Origin: Trichopria drosophilae
Lineage: Eukaryota; Arthropoda; Insecta; Hymenoptera; Diapriidae
Length of the DNA: 64,000 nucleotides
Reading direction: 5' to 3'
Assembly (NCBI GenBank): GCA_030407085.1
Contig: CM059585.1
Span: 7,309,001 to 7,373,000, forward strand
The notes under the pieces were generated by a model, which made no database searches, had not been told where the DNA came from, and worked only from the letters and a program-made list of their open reading frames with translations. Positions within the stretch are counted from its first letter, which is position 1. Every line of letters begins with the position of its first letter. Of the stretch, positions 34,289-45,947 are shown in pieces. The position numbers and the translations under genes were made by a program.

Positions 34289-37200
34289 GCTAAAAAATGT
34301 CTTAAAACTTATTCGACATGTTCGATTCCTGAATTGTATCTTTATTATGTCAAGTTTTTTAATTTAATATCTTTTGATAAACAATGTAGTTACTTAAATA
34401 GAAATGTGACTAGAGACTAAATTAAGTTTAATCCAGACTGTCCGCTTTTGTTTACATGTATCTTTCTTTTATGAAATTATGAGATTCGGATATTAAAAAA
34501 AACTTCGATTAATTTATTTTATTTTGCTAAAAATTGAGGTTTTTATTTTTTATTTTTTTTTACTTGCAGTTTTACAAACAATTTCTCTTAAATGGAAAGT
34601 TTTTGTTGTTTATCGTTGAATATTAAAGTACTAAAAGTAGTTTTTCTTTAAGTTCTCAAAAGTTTAAAAGATACAGGCAATCGGCGGAAAATCTTAGTTA
34701 TCTAACGAACAACAGTACAGGTAAATTATATTCGGTTTTATAAAAATTTCGGCGCAAAAAAACCATGAAGAAAATGGACACTCAAAGTTATTCTAATATA
34801 TCGTCGTATTTTTAACATATTTCATTGAAAAATTGTTCTTTAAATTTTGTTTAAATCTAATAAATCTTCGGAATAAAGTTTCTCGTAGCGAAACATATTT
34901 CACTGGTCAAAGGTATATAAACAGATTCATGTATTTATTATCCTTGAAAAAATTTTTATTAATTTTTTATCATTTTCTGTAAAATGTTATAACTTTCGTC
35001 AAATTTAATTCAATGGATTTTGTTCCTACTTAACTTAAACCTACTTTGAAATACTTCACTTTTATTGCATTTACAAAATATCACTACTAAAAATTCGACA
35101 AAACTTATTTGTAGTTTATTTGATTTTAATTTGACGAATCAACAATAAAAAATGTTTCAGATTATGAAAAATTATTCATGAGACTTCAAAAAATGAAATA
35201 AAAAAAAATTAAAAAATCTACATTTAATTTTTTCGCTAAAAAATTTGGGTAAATCAAATTCATTTTAAAAAGTTTTGAATTTTAAGCTTAAATTTTTCAA
35301 ATTTTATATTTAAACAGAAATTGGTAGGATATTTTGTTTTAGTTAATCCATCCTCGTCGGGATATTAATTTACATTAAATAAATTTTAAATTAATGTATG
35401 AAATAAACTTCCCGTTTTAATTTTCTGATGCTGATATCTTTCTTGCTACTTGTCTGTATTTATTATTGTCGATGCAGTAAAAATGTTCCAAAAATGTCTA
35501 TTATTGGATATAAAATAACAATTAAAGAAAATAGAAAATGTAATTGAAAATTAGTCCTGCCAATCGAGAATTTTTTGGATTTCCGAAGTCCAATTTTTTA
35601 AACTAATTTAGACGTACTAATGATAACATTTTAAAATTGTGACAAAATTCTAAACACATTTAATTACTTAAATATGTGAACACATATGAGTCACTTAGTT
35701 AAACTGCAAATAAATAATATTATAAATAATACGCAAGAATTATAATTTATGTTTAAATTCTCGACCATTCGAAATTTAAATTTTAAGGTTAGTTTTGATT
35801 TTTAACGGTTTCTTGAAAAGAAAACATTTTTATTGCAGCAAACAAAAAAAAATTATAATTTTATAAAAAGTTTTCAAATGGATTTTAAGATTTCAGGAGG
35901 GTTTTAAAAATATACGTCGAAGTTATAGAAAAGAAAAAAAACGAATAAATTACATAACAATGGCCTATTGAAAATTAACTCCCTAAATTAGCAGAGTACT
36001 ATACTAAACTAAAAAACATTTTATAAAAAAAGTTCACCACGAAAAAGTATTAAAGGATGTTCAGATTACATTTTTGGTAGAACGTACAGAGAACTTTTAG
36101 CAGTGTTTTTTAGGAATTGTTTATGTATACTTTTCTGTATAATATTATAAATAATCTATAAATATAATTTAAAATAAAGGACAGTTTTACAATATACTAT
36201 GGCACAAGTATGAGTAATTGCTATTTTACACAACAGAAAATTCAATAAATGTTAAAAATAAACAAAAAATTGTTCTCTTAAATGATAATTTTAGCACAGC
36301 CTTTTTTTATGTAAATTCACCATTATGTATTTTGGAAAAATAATTTTTACTATTCGTATAAAAATTCAACATATTTATAGTAAAATTTAATCAGAAAATA
36401 CGTTAAATTTTCTTATAATAAAATTCTGAGGGGGTTAAAGACAATTTTTTAAAGCACTTAAAAAAAGATTACCAAATAGTAGATCGACGTGCATATTTGC
36501 AGTTAAACTTTTTGGGTATTATCGAGTATAGTTGGATAGAAATCTTAAAAAAGAGAAAGTGGCGGTTCGAATCAATTTTAGGTCATGGATGAAACATGAA
36601 GGAATCATCGGATCATCCGGTTCATCCGAATGCGGCTATTCGAAGATTGGAATACTGATTAAGGTATGTCAGATTAATAATTACATACTGCTCTTAAAAA
36701 TTAACGTGAGCAATTATGTTTAGTATATTTGTCATAGACCTGCGTGTTATTTGCGGTTTAGTTTATGTTTTAGAACAGTAAAACCATACTTCCTAAACGT
36801 ACTAAAAGACTACTATACTTAATGCAGTAAATTGACTAAGAGAAATGCAGTTAAATTACTCTCTAAATTTGAATTAATCAAAAAACGACTTATCTATTAA
36901 CGAAAAGAGGGTTACTTTTAATTAGTAAGTTTTTAACTGATAAGTAGTACGAAAATATTAATTCATTAGTACAATTCCACTAATCTACAAGTAGATATTG
37001 ACTTTTTTAGTTTAGTAGTTTCTAGAATTAGTAGTAAATTAGTAGGTTTTAACTTTTTATTAGCAAAAATGATTGCTAATTCATTTGGAGACTCACTTTT
37101 CATTTTCTCATTCGTAGTTTTTAACTAATTCAGGTTTATAGAGTTCTAAGCCATTTATATTATTTTCAGAGTAAGATACATTAATTTTCTGTTTTAGCTT

Positions 37201-39545
37201 ATTCATTAATTCATAAATTAACATAATCAGAAGAATAAAGCAAAAAAATTCAATGGTTGCAGGAACATTTTTGTAATGCAACTACATTTCAATTTCAAAA
37301 TTAGTTCTCGGGTTTTTTTCATAAGCTCAATATATTCTCGAAATTTTTTTATATTCCAATAATGAATTTGTTTATAGAAAAGCTTATTATAAACCTTTTT
37401 TATATCCATATTGCATTTAATGAAAGGTTATTTACTGCATTTTTTAATTATAACGAGTGTAAAATACGAATACTTAAAGAATGCTAATGATGTTTTTATA
37501 CCAACCATTACAGATTCATGTAAATAATTTTTTTCTTTCGTAAATTTTAAATGATAGAATTTAATGATATTCCAAAATGTCGAGATTGAATTAAATTCAA
37601 CTAATACAAAATCTGCAGTCCACAATTAATGTCATATACACTAAAATCAACTAATTAGTATATATAAATATCGATACCAAAGTAAACAGATGGCTCAAAT
37701 AGAGAATTGTTACACAATCTTTTGTTGCCAATTTTAAGCCTTAATTTATTATGTATTTTAACTAATAATGACATTGCTCTTTATTGTTATATAATTTAAT
37801 AATTGTGATAAAGCAACAATGAACCAAATTTCGTCCCTATCGATTGGTCGTTAATTGTTTTAAAAATGATTGGAAATTGAAGTTTTAGGCAACTTTGTCA
37901 CCTTTGGGTTTCTGTATCTACAAATATGTAGATCTAAACATCAAAATGATTCCCCAAAAACAACCAGAATTTTTGAACTCTGTTGAATCAATGAACTATT
38001 TCTACTTGAAAATCTTGCACTTGCATTGTTTGCAGAGTAATATTATTGTAAGTATAAAATCGTACATTTCATTACAAGGGCGGGAAATGCGAATTTCCTT
38101 CATACTATGAGGAAAACGTTCGCTACACGTGCGGGGGATTCCCGCATACGAATGATTGACATAGCATTTGATAAATCGCATTTTACGCACTAGTGACGAA
38201 ATCTACTATTAAAAAATGCAAGTGTTTATATTTGTACACTTAATATTTTATTATATCATTGCACATTATTGACCGACTTAATAAATAAAATTACATTACA
38301 TTATTATAATTCTATTTTACTTTCTTCTATTGCTAAAAAAACGTATGTTTCCTCATTAATTAGGCAAACAAGGAGTACGTATTGATCTTTTATCCTGCTG
38401 AAAAATGAAAAAATCTGTACAATTTTGTTTATAATGTACTGCGCATATAAAAATGTCAATTTTTTGAAAATGAACAAATGAACAATTTTTTAAAAATGTT
38501 GCAAGATGAAAATAGTGAGAAGAGTATTGTAATGTATTTGTAAGTTAAGAAGTTAAGTAACTTGGTTATTGCCAAATAGTACAATGGAATGTAACGTTGG
38601 CGCACCTGGACGGAAATAGGTGCAGCCACAAAAGTACGAGATGGATCACTTTAGGTAAAGATTTTTCATTCAAACAATTCTATTTCGCAGACAAAAACAA
38701 TCCCTCATATTGTAAATGTGTTGAATGATCTAATAATGTTAGAAATATAATCTTCTTATCGTTTTTATTTTAACATAAAAACACAAAAATCTTATTTTAA
38801 CATAAAAAAAAATGTTAAAATACTTAATAAACTTTTTTAAATTAAGAATAATGTAAATTGAATGTTAACCACGTACTCGTTTTTTTTTTTTTGTTAAATT
38901 ACAGTTTACGTATATCAAAATTCAATTAAATTTAAAGCATACTAAAGTATAAAGTAAGGGACGTGCTTACTAATTATTACACGTATATCAAAGTGGCAAC
39001 TCCACCTTTCCGCATTGAATTTGCATACTCGTCAAACGCACGTGATACGATCGAGGGATTACGGCATCCTCGATCTGTCGGATTCACACGTGCACCACGT
39101 TGGCGATCCAGAAGATTTTTTGGAAGGGGATTTTGTTGGAAACGTTTCTTAGTCTAAATCCTGAGATTTTTGAGTTTCCAATATACGAAAAATTAGTATT
39201 TATAATGAAAATTAAAAATTTTCAAACCTAACCTAACATTTTTTATGGATTTTTTAGATTTTTAGACGTATTAAGATTTCTCGAAAAAATTTGTGAATTA
39301 ATATTTTTAAGTTATATTAGGCATTTTTTATGTGTACACAAAATTTCAGCGAAATCCGTTTAAATACGAGCAAGAATTAGTAAATATAAATTTCGTTTTT
39401 CGCTGGTTTCTGAACAAATTTTGATGAATTTTGCTGTGGAGTCATAAAATACGCGTAAAATGCGTTAAAATAAATATGGGCTAAAAAATATATGTAGTTT
39501 CTATTTTCATATTATGTATAGGTTAGGAATCAACCGGACGATTAT
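34289..39545. other. AT-rich intergenic stretch without a recognised gene
   Basis: No supported exon. It contains a repeat of ATTAGTAGTAAATTAGTAG-type sequence at about 37011-37135, related to stretches at 59826-59925 and 62870-62970. A frame at 36532-36723 ends next to a GTATGT donor-like site, but with no family match and no proper start I do not call it. Confidence 0.35.
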
Positions 39546-40361
39546 AATCTCTTAAGGACCAAATGTAGATAAATTTAACCTGAAGTTTGTCAGTAATTGT
39601 TTGTATTAAAATGCAATGAAAAAAATTGTTGAAATCGACGTTTTGATTGCTCAAACCCCGCTCTTTCGAATAGTGTATCGCAAATTGCTGCAAATTATAA
39701 AATAAACAAACTATGAGCATGTATTTAACAAAAATCATGATTTTTTTAGGTTTTCTTTTCACTTATCGTAATTTTTTTATCATTACTTAAAAATGTTTGG
39801 GCTAGAAGATAGAAGTAATGCCCAAAAAATGTTGTCAAAATGGCGGCTCCAAAATGGCTACTAAAGTGTTTTTTTTTTGTTAAAAATCATAGCCACCTGT
39901 ACTGAATCGACTAACAAGAATGAAATCAGTGTAAACTTGTTACCCGGGGGTTTTTATAGTAGCTAATTTGGAATTTGTAGTTAGTGTTCAAAAATGAAAA
40001 ATGGCGGATCCAATATGTCGGCCAAATTTTTTTAAATTAAATGAAAACGTTTGAAGCTTGTTTCTCAGGAGTTTCTTGGATTACAGATTACGAATATGAA
40101 ATCAGTTTTTCAAAATTCAAAATGGCGGATCCAATATGCAGGACGAATTTATGGAAATTGATCGAAATCACTTCAAACTTGGTACTTATTTTTTTGTTTA
40201 GTCAAAGGTTACAAATAATCGAGATTTTTTAAAATAAATGTTCGTAGTTTGTTTATTTTTTAATTTGCAGAAATTTGCGACACACCATTCTAAAGAGTTT
40301 TCATACAAAAAATTATTGGCAAACATCATGTTAAATTTATGTATATTTGGTCCTTAATAGG
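39546..40361. mobile_element. TTAA-family element with inverted ends and internal ATGGCGGA modules
   Basis: The inverted ends CTTAAGGACCAAATGTAGAT (left) and ATATTTGGTCCTTAATAGG (right) match over about 40 bp. TTAA follows at 40362-40365, while the left TTAA is degraded. The interior carries modules at about 39838, 39998 and 40119. Same terminal style as the 33233 element. Confidence 0.6.
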
Positions 40362-40365
40362 TTAA

Positions 40366-40716
40366 GGGGGTTCTAAAGTAGTCGATAAAGTAGGAATTTA
40401 TGGTTAAAACATAAACTAAAAATTACTGAATTAATTTTTCAAAATTCGTGCGTTGTAAAGGCAATTCTAATCAATGGATATGGTTTCTTAGAAATTGCTA
40501 AAGAAATAAATTAAGAACAAAGTTAAAATTTTTGTAAATAGCAAATGTTTTTAATTATTAAAGAATACATTAATTTTCAAACATTATCGGTTAATTCTCA
40601 ATTAATTTCTTTGGTGTTCTTGGGGACGTCGTATACAATAGTTGGAATTCCCTTTACATAACCCAAATTTTTTTAGCGTAAATTCTGATCGTATTGGCAG
40701 ACCACTTAAGAAACCT
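40366..40716. mobile_element. TTAA-family foldback element, GTTCTAAAGTGG type, copy 1
   Basis: Starts directly after the TTAA shared with the preceding element: GGGGGTTCTAAAGTAGTC. It ends GACCACTTAAGAAACC, the diverged mirror. The interior shares AATTCTCAATTAATTTC and GGCAATTCTAA with the copy at 60342. Confidence 0.6.
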
Positions 40717-43700
40717 TATAAATGTGTTTAAACTAATGCTAACAAAATTACAAGCAAACAAAATTGATAAATTTGTATGTATTATAGGAGATACTAAAAG
40801 GCTGTATTTATATGTTACCGAGGAATTGAACGGATATTTTCACAGATTTGGAATTTAATAGATGATTAGGTAGAAAATCATTATGCAAATCAAATTACAC
40901 GAATGTAAATATGAATTTTGAATTATATAACGATGTACATTATATTATAGGAGCTTCTCAAAAGATTTTAAAATAATCACATATACTTTCTTTTATCGAG
41001 TTAGAATTATCTAATCGGAATCCCCCCGTGTGTCATCTTCACCTAACGCCAGGTGATTCGATAATCAAAAGGACGATCAGTAAATATACGGGAAGTAACG
41101 GCAACTCGTTTCCCTTGGTCGCACGACGTTCTTAGTCGTGATTACCGTAATCTTACGACTAACCGGCCTTGCAATTATTAATTATTGCAAACTCGACAAG
41201 GCCACTGCTTAAAAATACAGTAGAGGTTACAAGAAAGATGAGTAAAAATTGATTATTACGATCGTTTGCAGATGATCGAACTGGCAACTTTGAAAAACCA
41301 GAAAACTAATTGGACTGCTTTCAGCATGGGTCAATGTCACCTTTTTAACGATAAACCCTTCACTTGATACCACATTTACAAAGTATCTTTACTTGGGAAA
41401 AGGATTGTAAATTTTTGCATGTAAGCTGCAAAACTGAAAAATTATTTTAACGACTAAATCGCATGAGGGGTCATTTAAATGGATTATGTTCATTTTTTAT
41501 CATTATTTCATTCTTTTGATTTATCGCAGAAATGAAAGTATACTGGAAAATTAATTTATAATTTGGAAATTTACATGTGAAAGAGTAAAAGCAAAATACA
41601 TTGTCAGATTTGATAAATAACAATTTCTGCATTTTAATGAAAACTAAAAAAAAGTAATGTTGGCAACATTTTTTTATTTTTTAAAACTGGCATTTTTATC
41701 AAATTTTAAATTTGATTTTGACTTCGAAATATTGAAGAGGGCTCTCAAAAATATTAGGTTATGAATTTCTATCGAAATCGTCTGTTTACTATAAAAGGGT
41801 ATCGTTACCTTAAAAGCTTTCGTTAAAATAAAAGTAAAAATGATGGGGCTTGTCACTAGTTTGTGTTTAAATTTGGAAGGGAAATATCGACACTTGTGTT
41901 TCCATGGTTATTACCATACTTGAGATTATGGTTCTGTCATCCATCGGATTTGCATTGATAAAATATGTTCTGTTAAATGGAATGCTGCAGTTTCAGCATT
42001 CCTTTACCTATTCATGAAACTATCGTCCTTGGCTGCTTTAACGTAGGCATTATCTGAAAGTAAAAGTTTTTTTATTTTTGCTAGATCATCTCAGTCAATG
42101 ATCAATTTCATTAATGGTTTTGTTTGTCATTCATAAACAGATACGTGTTACAAATACTGTTTCCTTCGAAAGAATACTGCAATTCATCCAGCATGTCAAT
42201 TTTGTAACAGTAATACCATGTGTTATATTTGCAAAAAGTATCATAGATTTAAATGAAATAAAATATAAATAAATTAAAAACACAATTCTTTTGAAGAAGA
42301 ATTTGTCATTTTCTCTATTGAAACTACAAGACTGTGTAAGTTTTAATTGCGTTTTGGTGAAACAATCTGAGGACATTATTCAATTAAAAAAGTTGTTTAC
42401 TCTAATTATTTGCATGCAAACATTGTTTCTAATAAGAAATCGTAAATACCGATCGCATCTTACAATTCATCAGCATAATGGGTTGATCAAAGACGGAAGC
42501 ACATGATAAATAGAATGTAAACCTTGTTAAAAATATCCTTAGAATCGAAGTAATGGTAAACAAACAACAGATATGCCTTTTTCCGCATCTGTGATGATCT
42601 CTTATAACGACTTGGCAATCTATCATCGATTCGCTATCGCGTACTCTTGTACATCTTCATGTGCCCATTACGTCAATTTGCATTATGCAAGTTATAATAT
42701 GCAACCTTCATGCCTTTAGGCTCGCTTTCCATTAATACAAGTCATATTCGAATTCAATAATGGATGGCTAAATCTTCGCATAAATAAAAATCATCATTTT
42801 TCAACCTATCAATCGTGTTCTCATTACCCAAAAATACCATTCGAAACTCAATACAAATACTTTTTAAGGTAGTGAAATATAGCGGACTATGTACTGTGAC
42901 CTATTTAAAAGTCCACCAGTACTAAATTAAGCAAAACAATAAAATACGGTATATAATATTTACAATTACTATTTGAAAATTAAGAACATTATATAGCAAT
43001 ATTAAATCATAAGAATGTATTGCAGAGGAAGTTAATCAGTGGTGTTACAAAAATAGAAAACTGCAAATTTGAAGAAATAATTTTATTAAAGAGAAAAGTA
43101 TATTGAATTTCCTTTTTTAATTCGATTCCAGAATACTTATAGATTATCCCTACGCTAAAATTTAAAAAATTGTTTAAAAATGTTAAAAATTTTCGTTTTA
43201 TATTGATTTCTGTTTTGAGAACTCAACACATTGACGCCAAAACTTACAGAAATGCCGCTTTTTATAGTACACCCATGTTTTCTTACGTAATACGATGTGC
43301 TGGAAGCGAACATCATAGAGAACACTGATGCAAAAGCGATTTACATGGTAAAAAATATGAAAAAAATTAAGATTTTTCTGATTTTTTTCTGATAAAAAAT
43401 ATTCAAAAATTCTAAAAATGTTTCAGTTAAAAGTTGTAAACCGTCTCAAAATACACATTTCATGTCTATTACATTTTTTGTGTAGGTAAGACAGCAACTG
43501 AGAAAAATGACTATGAATTTATCAAAAATAAATCAGGTTTATCTCCCATTTTTATTACATCCATGGTGTCCTTCGTATTTTGGTCCATTGAAAACGACTA
43601 TCGTAGTGAAAATTGACTCAAAGGCTATCTACATGACAAAAAACACGAAAAATGTAAAAAAATTCAGAATTTTCGAGGTTTTTCTCGCTTACTTACAACA

Positions 43701-44978
43701 ACATTAAAAAAGACGAAAAATGTTTCAAATAAAACTTGTAGATCTGGTCAGAATACATACTTTAAATTTAATACATTTTTCGGAGTTTTAATATTTAACA
43801 AAATAAACGAGGAAAATTACGAAAAAACAGAATTTTTATGGATATTTGACGTTTTTCACCTTACAAATCACATGTGTACTAATTTTTGTTTTGATATTCG
43901 ATTTCTACGTATCAAAATTCGTAGGAAATAGATGTAAATTGATGACGACCATGACAGATTTTTTATGGTTATTGTACTGAAAATTTCAGCGACTAAAAAA
44001 GTTCTGAATTTACCTGGAATAAATTGAGCTGTAATAATTCCGCGATCCAATATTTCCCCTTTATTTGGACATTACTCAAAATGTTCAATATTCGTCCAGA
44101 ATTGGTCAGTTTTATAAACTAGATTTGTCCAAAATCGTTCTGCTTGAAGATGATTCGAAACTGGTCAAGAATTGTTCCTTACATATGTTCAAATTTTTCA
44201 TTCTTACTTCGTCTCGGCACACCGGAACTTCTCCATTATCCCCCAAAATATTCTTTCGAGTACTTTTTTGCAATCAGTTTTGAACCAAGACACGTCTCAT
44301 GCACTGAGTTTTCAATGGCACATTTTGGGGTCACCTGAAGTCATTTATCACTTGACTATTTAGAATTTTTACAATGGAAATTTTGGACAGCGTATAATCT
44401 TCCAAAAATTCCAGTCACCTTAGAATTGTTCCTTTGATTAATTAAATTATCCCAAGAAAGTCAAGACGATGTCAAAGTCTTTATCAAAAAGCTACATTTT
44501 TCACATTATTCATCGTTTAATTAATTTTTTTTTAAATTTAATTATTAAAAATCTTTTTAATTTTATTTTTTTGGTTATTTAGAAATGTTAATTCTTTCAT
44601 CTTCTAACCCAATTTCTACAAAATTGCTTATAATGTACACTAAAGCAAAAGAATTGATCTGGAAGACAAGTTTCGTTTTATTCGCGTAAAGTAGAAAATA
44701 CGTAACTATTTAATAATAGATGCTAAACCAGTTTCACTTTCGGTAGGACCAAGCCCAGGTGATTGAGAATCGGCCGATAGCTTCCTATTTCGTCACGAAG
44801 GTGGTCGATCGCCTTTTCTTCGCACACGGCTAACCCACTGATTCTGGTAACAATCAATGGAGCCAAAAGGATCCGAAATCGAATCTTCTCCGAAATATGC
44901 GTGATATGACGACACACCGAAAGTCGTAATGGGTTCGTTTCCATTCGGCCAATGAGATTTCGGGAGTAGGAGGACCAC
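40717..44978. other. Intergenic; possible conserved hairpin, degenerate duplication, GC-richer flank
   Basis: No gene recognised. It contains a structured, less AT-rich patch at 41020-41215, a second homeodomain-like patch near 42650-42690 (CAATTTGCATTATGCAA), a degenerate duplication at 43240-43760, and a GC-richer stretch at 44725-44970 just upstream of the first cuticular gene. Confidence 0.35.
43240..43760. repeat. Degenerate direct duplication, period about 300 bp
   Basis: Ordered similar words recur: TTTACATGGTAAAAAATATG at about 43341 and CTACATGACAAAAAACACG at about 43629, then AAAATGTTTCAGTTAAAAGTT at about 43416 and AAAATGTTTCAAATAAAACTT at about 43715. Similarity is weak to moderate. 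Origin unknown. Confidence 0.35.
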
Positions 44979-45015
44979 TATAAAAAAGCCAAGGGATCCA
45001 CTTGTCAGCATCAGT
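44979..45015 (+). promoter_or_regulatory. Core promoter of the first cuticular gene (TATA box and initiator)
   Basis: TATAAAAAA at 44979 and a TCAGT arthropod initiator at 45011-45015, 32 bp apart. The same pair at the same spacing precedes the other two cuticular genes. Confidence 0.7.
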
Positions 45016-45064
45016 CTCTTCTTCACCTTCGATTAGAAGTTCGCCACCCGCCCGAAATTTCAAA

Positions 45065-45947
45065 ATGAAATTCGTACGTATCTTCAAAGATTATAACTGA
45101 TTTTTTTCGGAGTGCATTACATGGTTTTTGGTACTTTAGTGCGATTTTGTACTGCATTGTTAATTTTTGAAAACGGTCCAGTGTTTAAAAAGTTTTTTAA
45201 AGTGGTTCAAGTTTATAAGTCTTTGTTTAAATTTCAAGTTTCTATGAATTTGATTTTATACCTTATTCAAATTTTAATTTTCTTTAAAAGTACATCATTT
45301 ATTAAGAATGTTTCAAAGTGGAAGTCGTTTTTTTTGCATTGATTTTCAATGAATAGAAGTTTATTTTATTGATACATTGGAGTCGACAAATTACTTGCTT
45401 ATAATAAGTCGAGGTCTCTACAACAATTCCTATTTACTAAATGCAAAAATTGAGAGTGACCAAGAGTTTCTTTACCAAAATGTTCAGAAAAAACACATAA
45501 CTGGACACTTAACCTCTGAGCACATTACGAGATTATTTTAAACTATTTTCTCAGTTCATTGAAACACATTCGACTAAATAATTCTGATAAAACATAGTTT
45601 TTAACAATTGATTTTCATTACAGTTCATCGTCCTCGCCGCTCTGGTAGCTGTGGCTGTTGCTGCACCACAAACGAGGAACCACCCCGACCAACAGGTCGT
45701 CCTCCTCAAGGAAACCCTTTCGGACAACATCGGCATTGGTGGCTACAACTATGCATTCGAACAATCAGATGGCCAATCCAGACAAGAATCTGCAGAATTA
45801 GTCAATGTCGGTACCGAACAACAAAGCCTCAGGGTTCGGGGTAGCTTCAGCTGGGTCGACCCAGTCTCCAACCAGGCTTACACCGTCAACTACGTAGCCG
45901 ACGAAAATGGTTTCCAACCCCAGGGCGCGCATATACCATCGGTCTAA
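45065..45947 (+). CDS. RR-1 cuticular protein, endocuticle/larval type (paralogue 1)
   Basis: Exons 45065-45073 (three codons, MKF) and 45624-45947, joined by a phase-0 GT-AG intron, encode 110 aa. Residues 1 to about 17 form a signal peptide cleaved after an Ala-rich stretch before APQ. The mature protein has KETLSDNIGIGGYNYAFE and the extended Rebers-Riddiford chitin-binding consensus ending YVADENGFQPQGAHIP. It lacks the RR-2 hard-cuticle signature. RR-1 proteins bind chitin in soft, flexible cuticle outside the epidermal cell. The 3-codon first exon is typical of insect cuticular genes. Polyadenylation signal at about 45976. Belongs with the genes at 53984 and 63893. Confidence 0.95.

Noticed and set aside
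36532..36723. 63-codon frame ending next to a GTATGT donor-like site
   Set aside because: No family similarity, non-ATG start and no partner exon seen.
38963..39157. 64-codon Arg-rich frame in a slightly GC-richer patch
   Set aside because: No recognisable domain, signal or splice context; possibly part of a repeat.
45608..45844. Arg/Pro-rich frame overlapping the first cuticular gene, and long - strand frames in the same place
   Set aside because: Shadow frames of a strongly supported coding exon.
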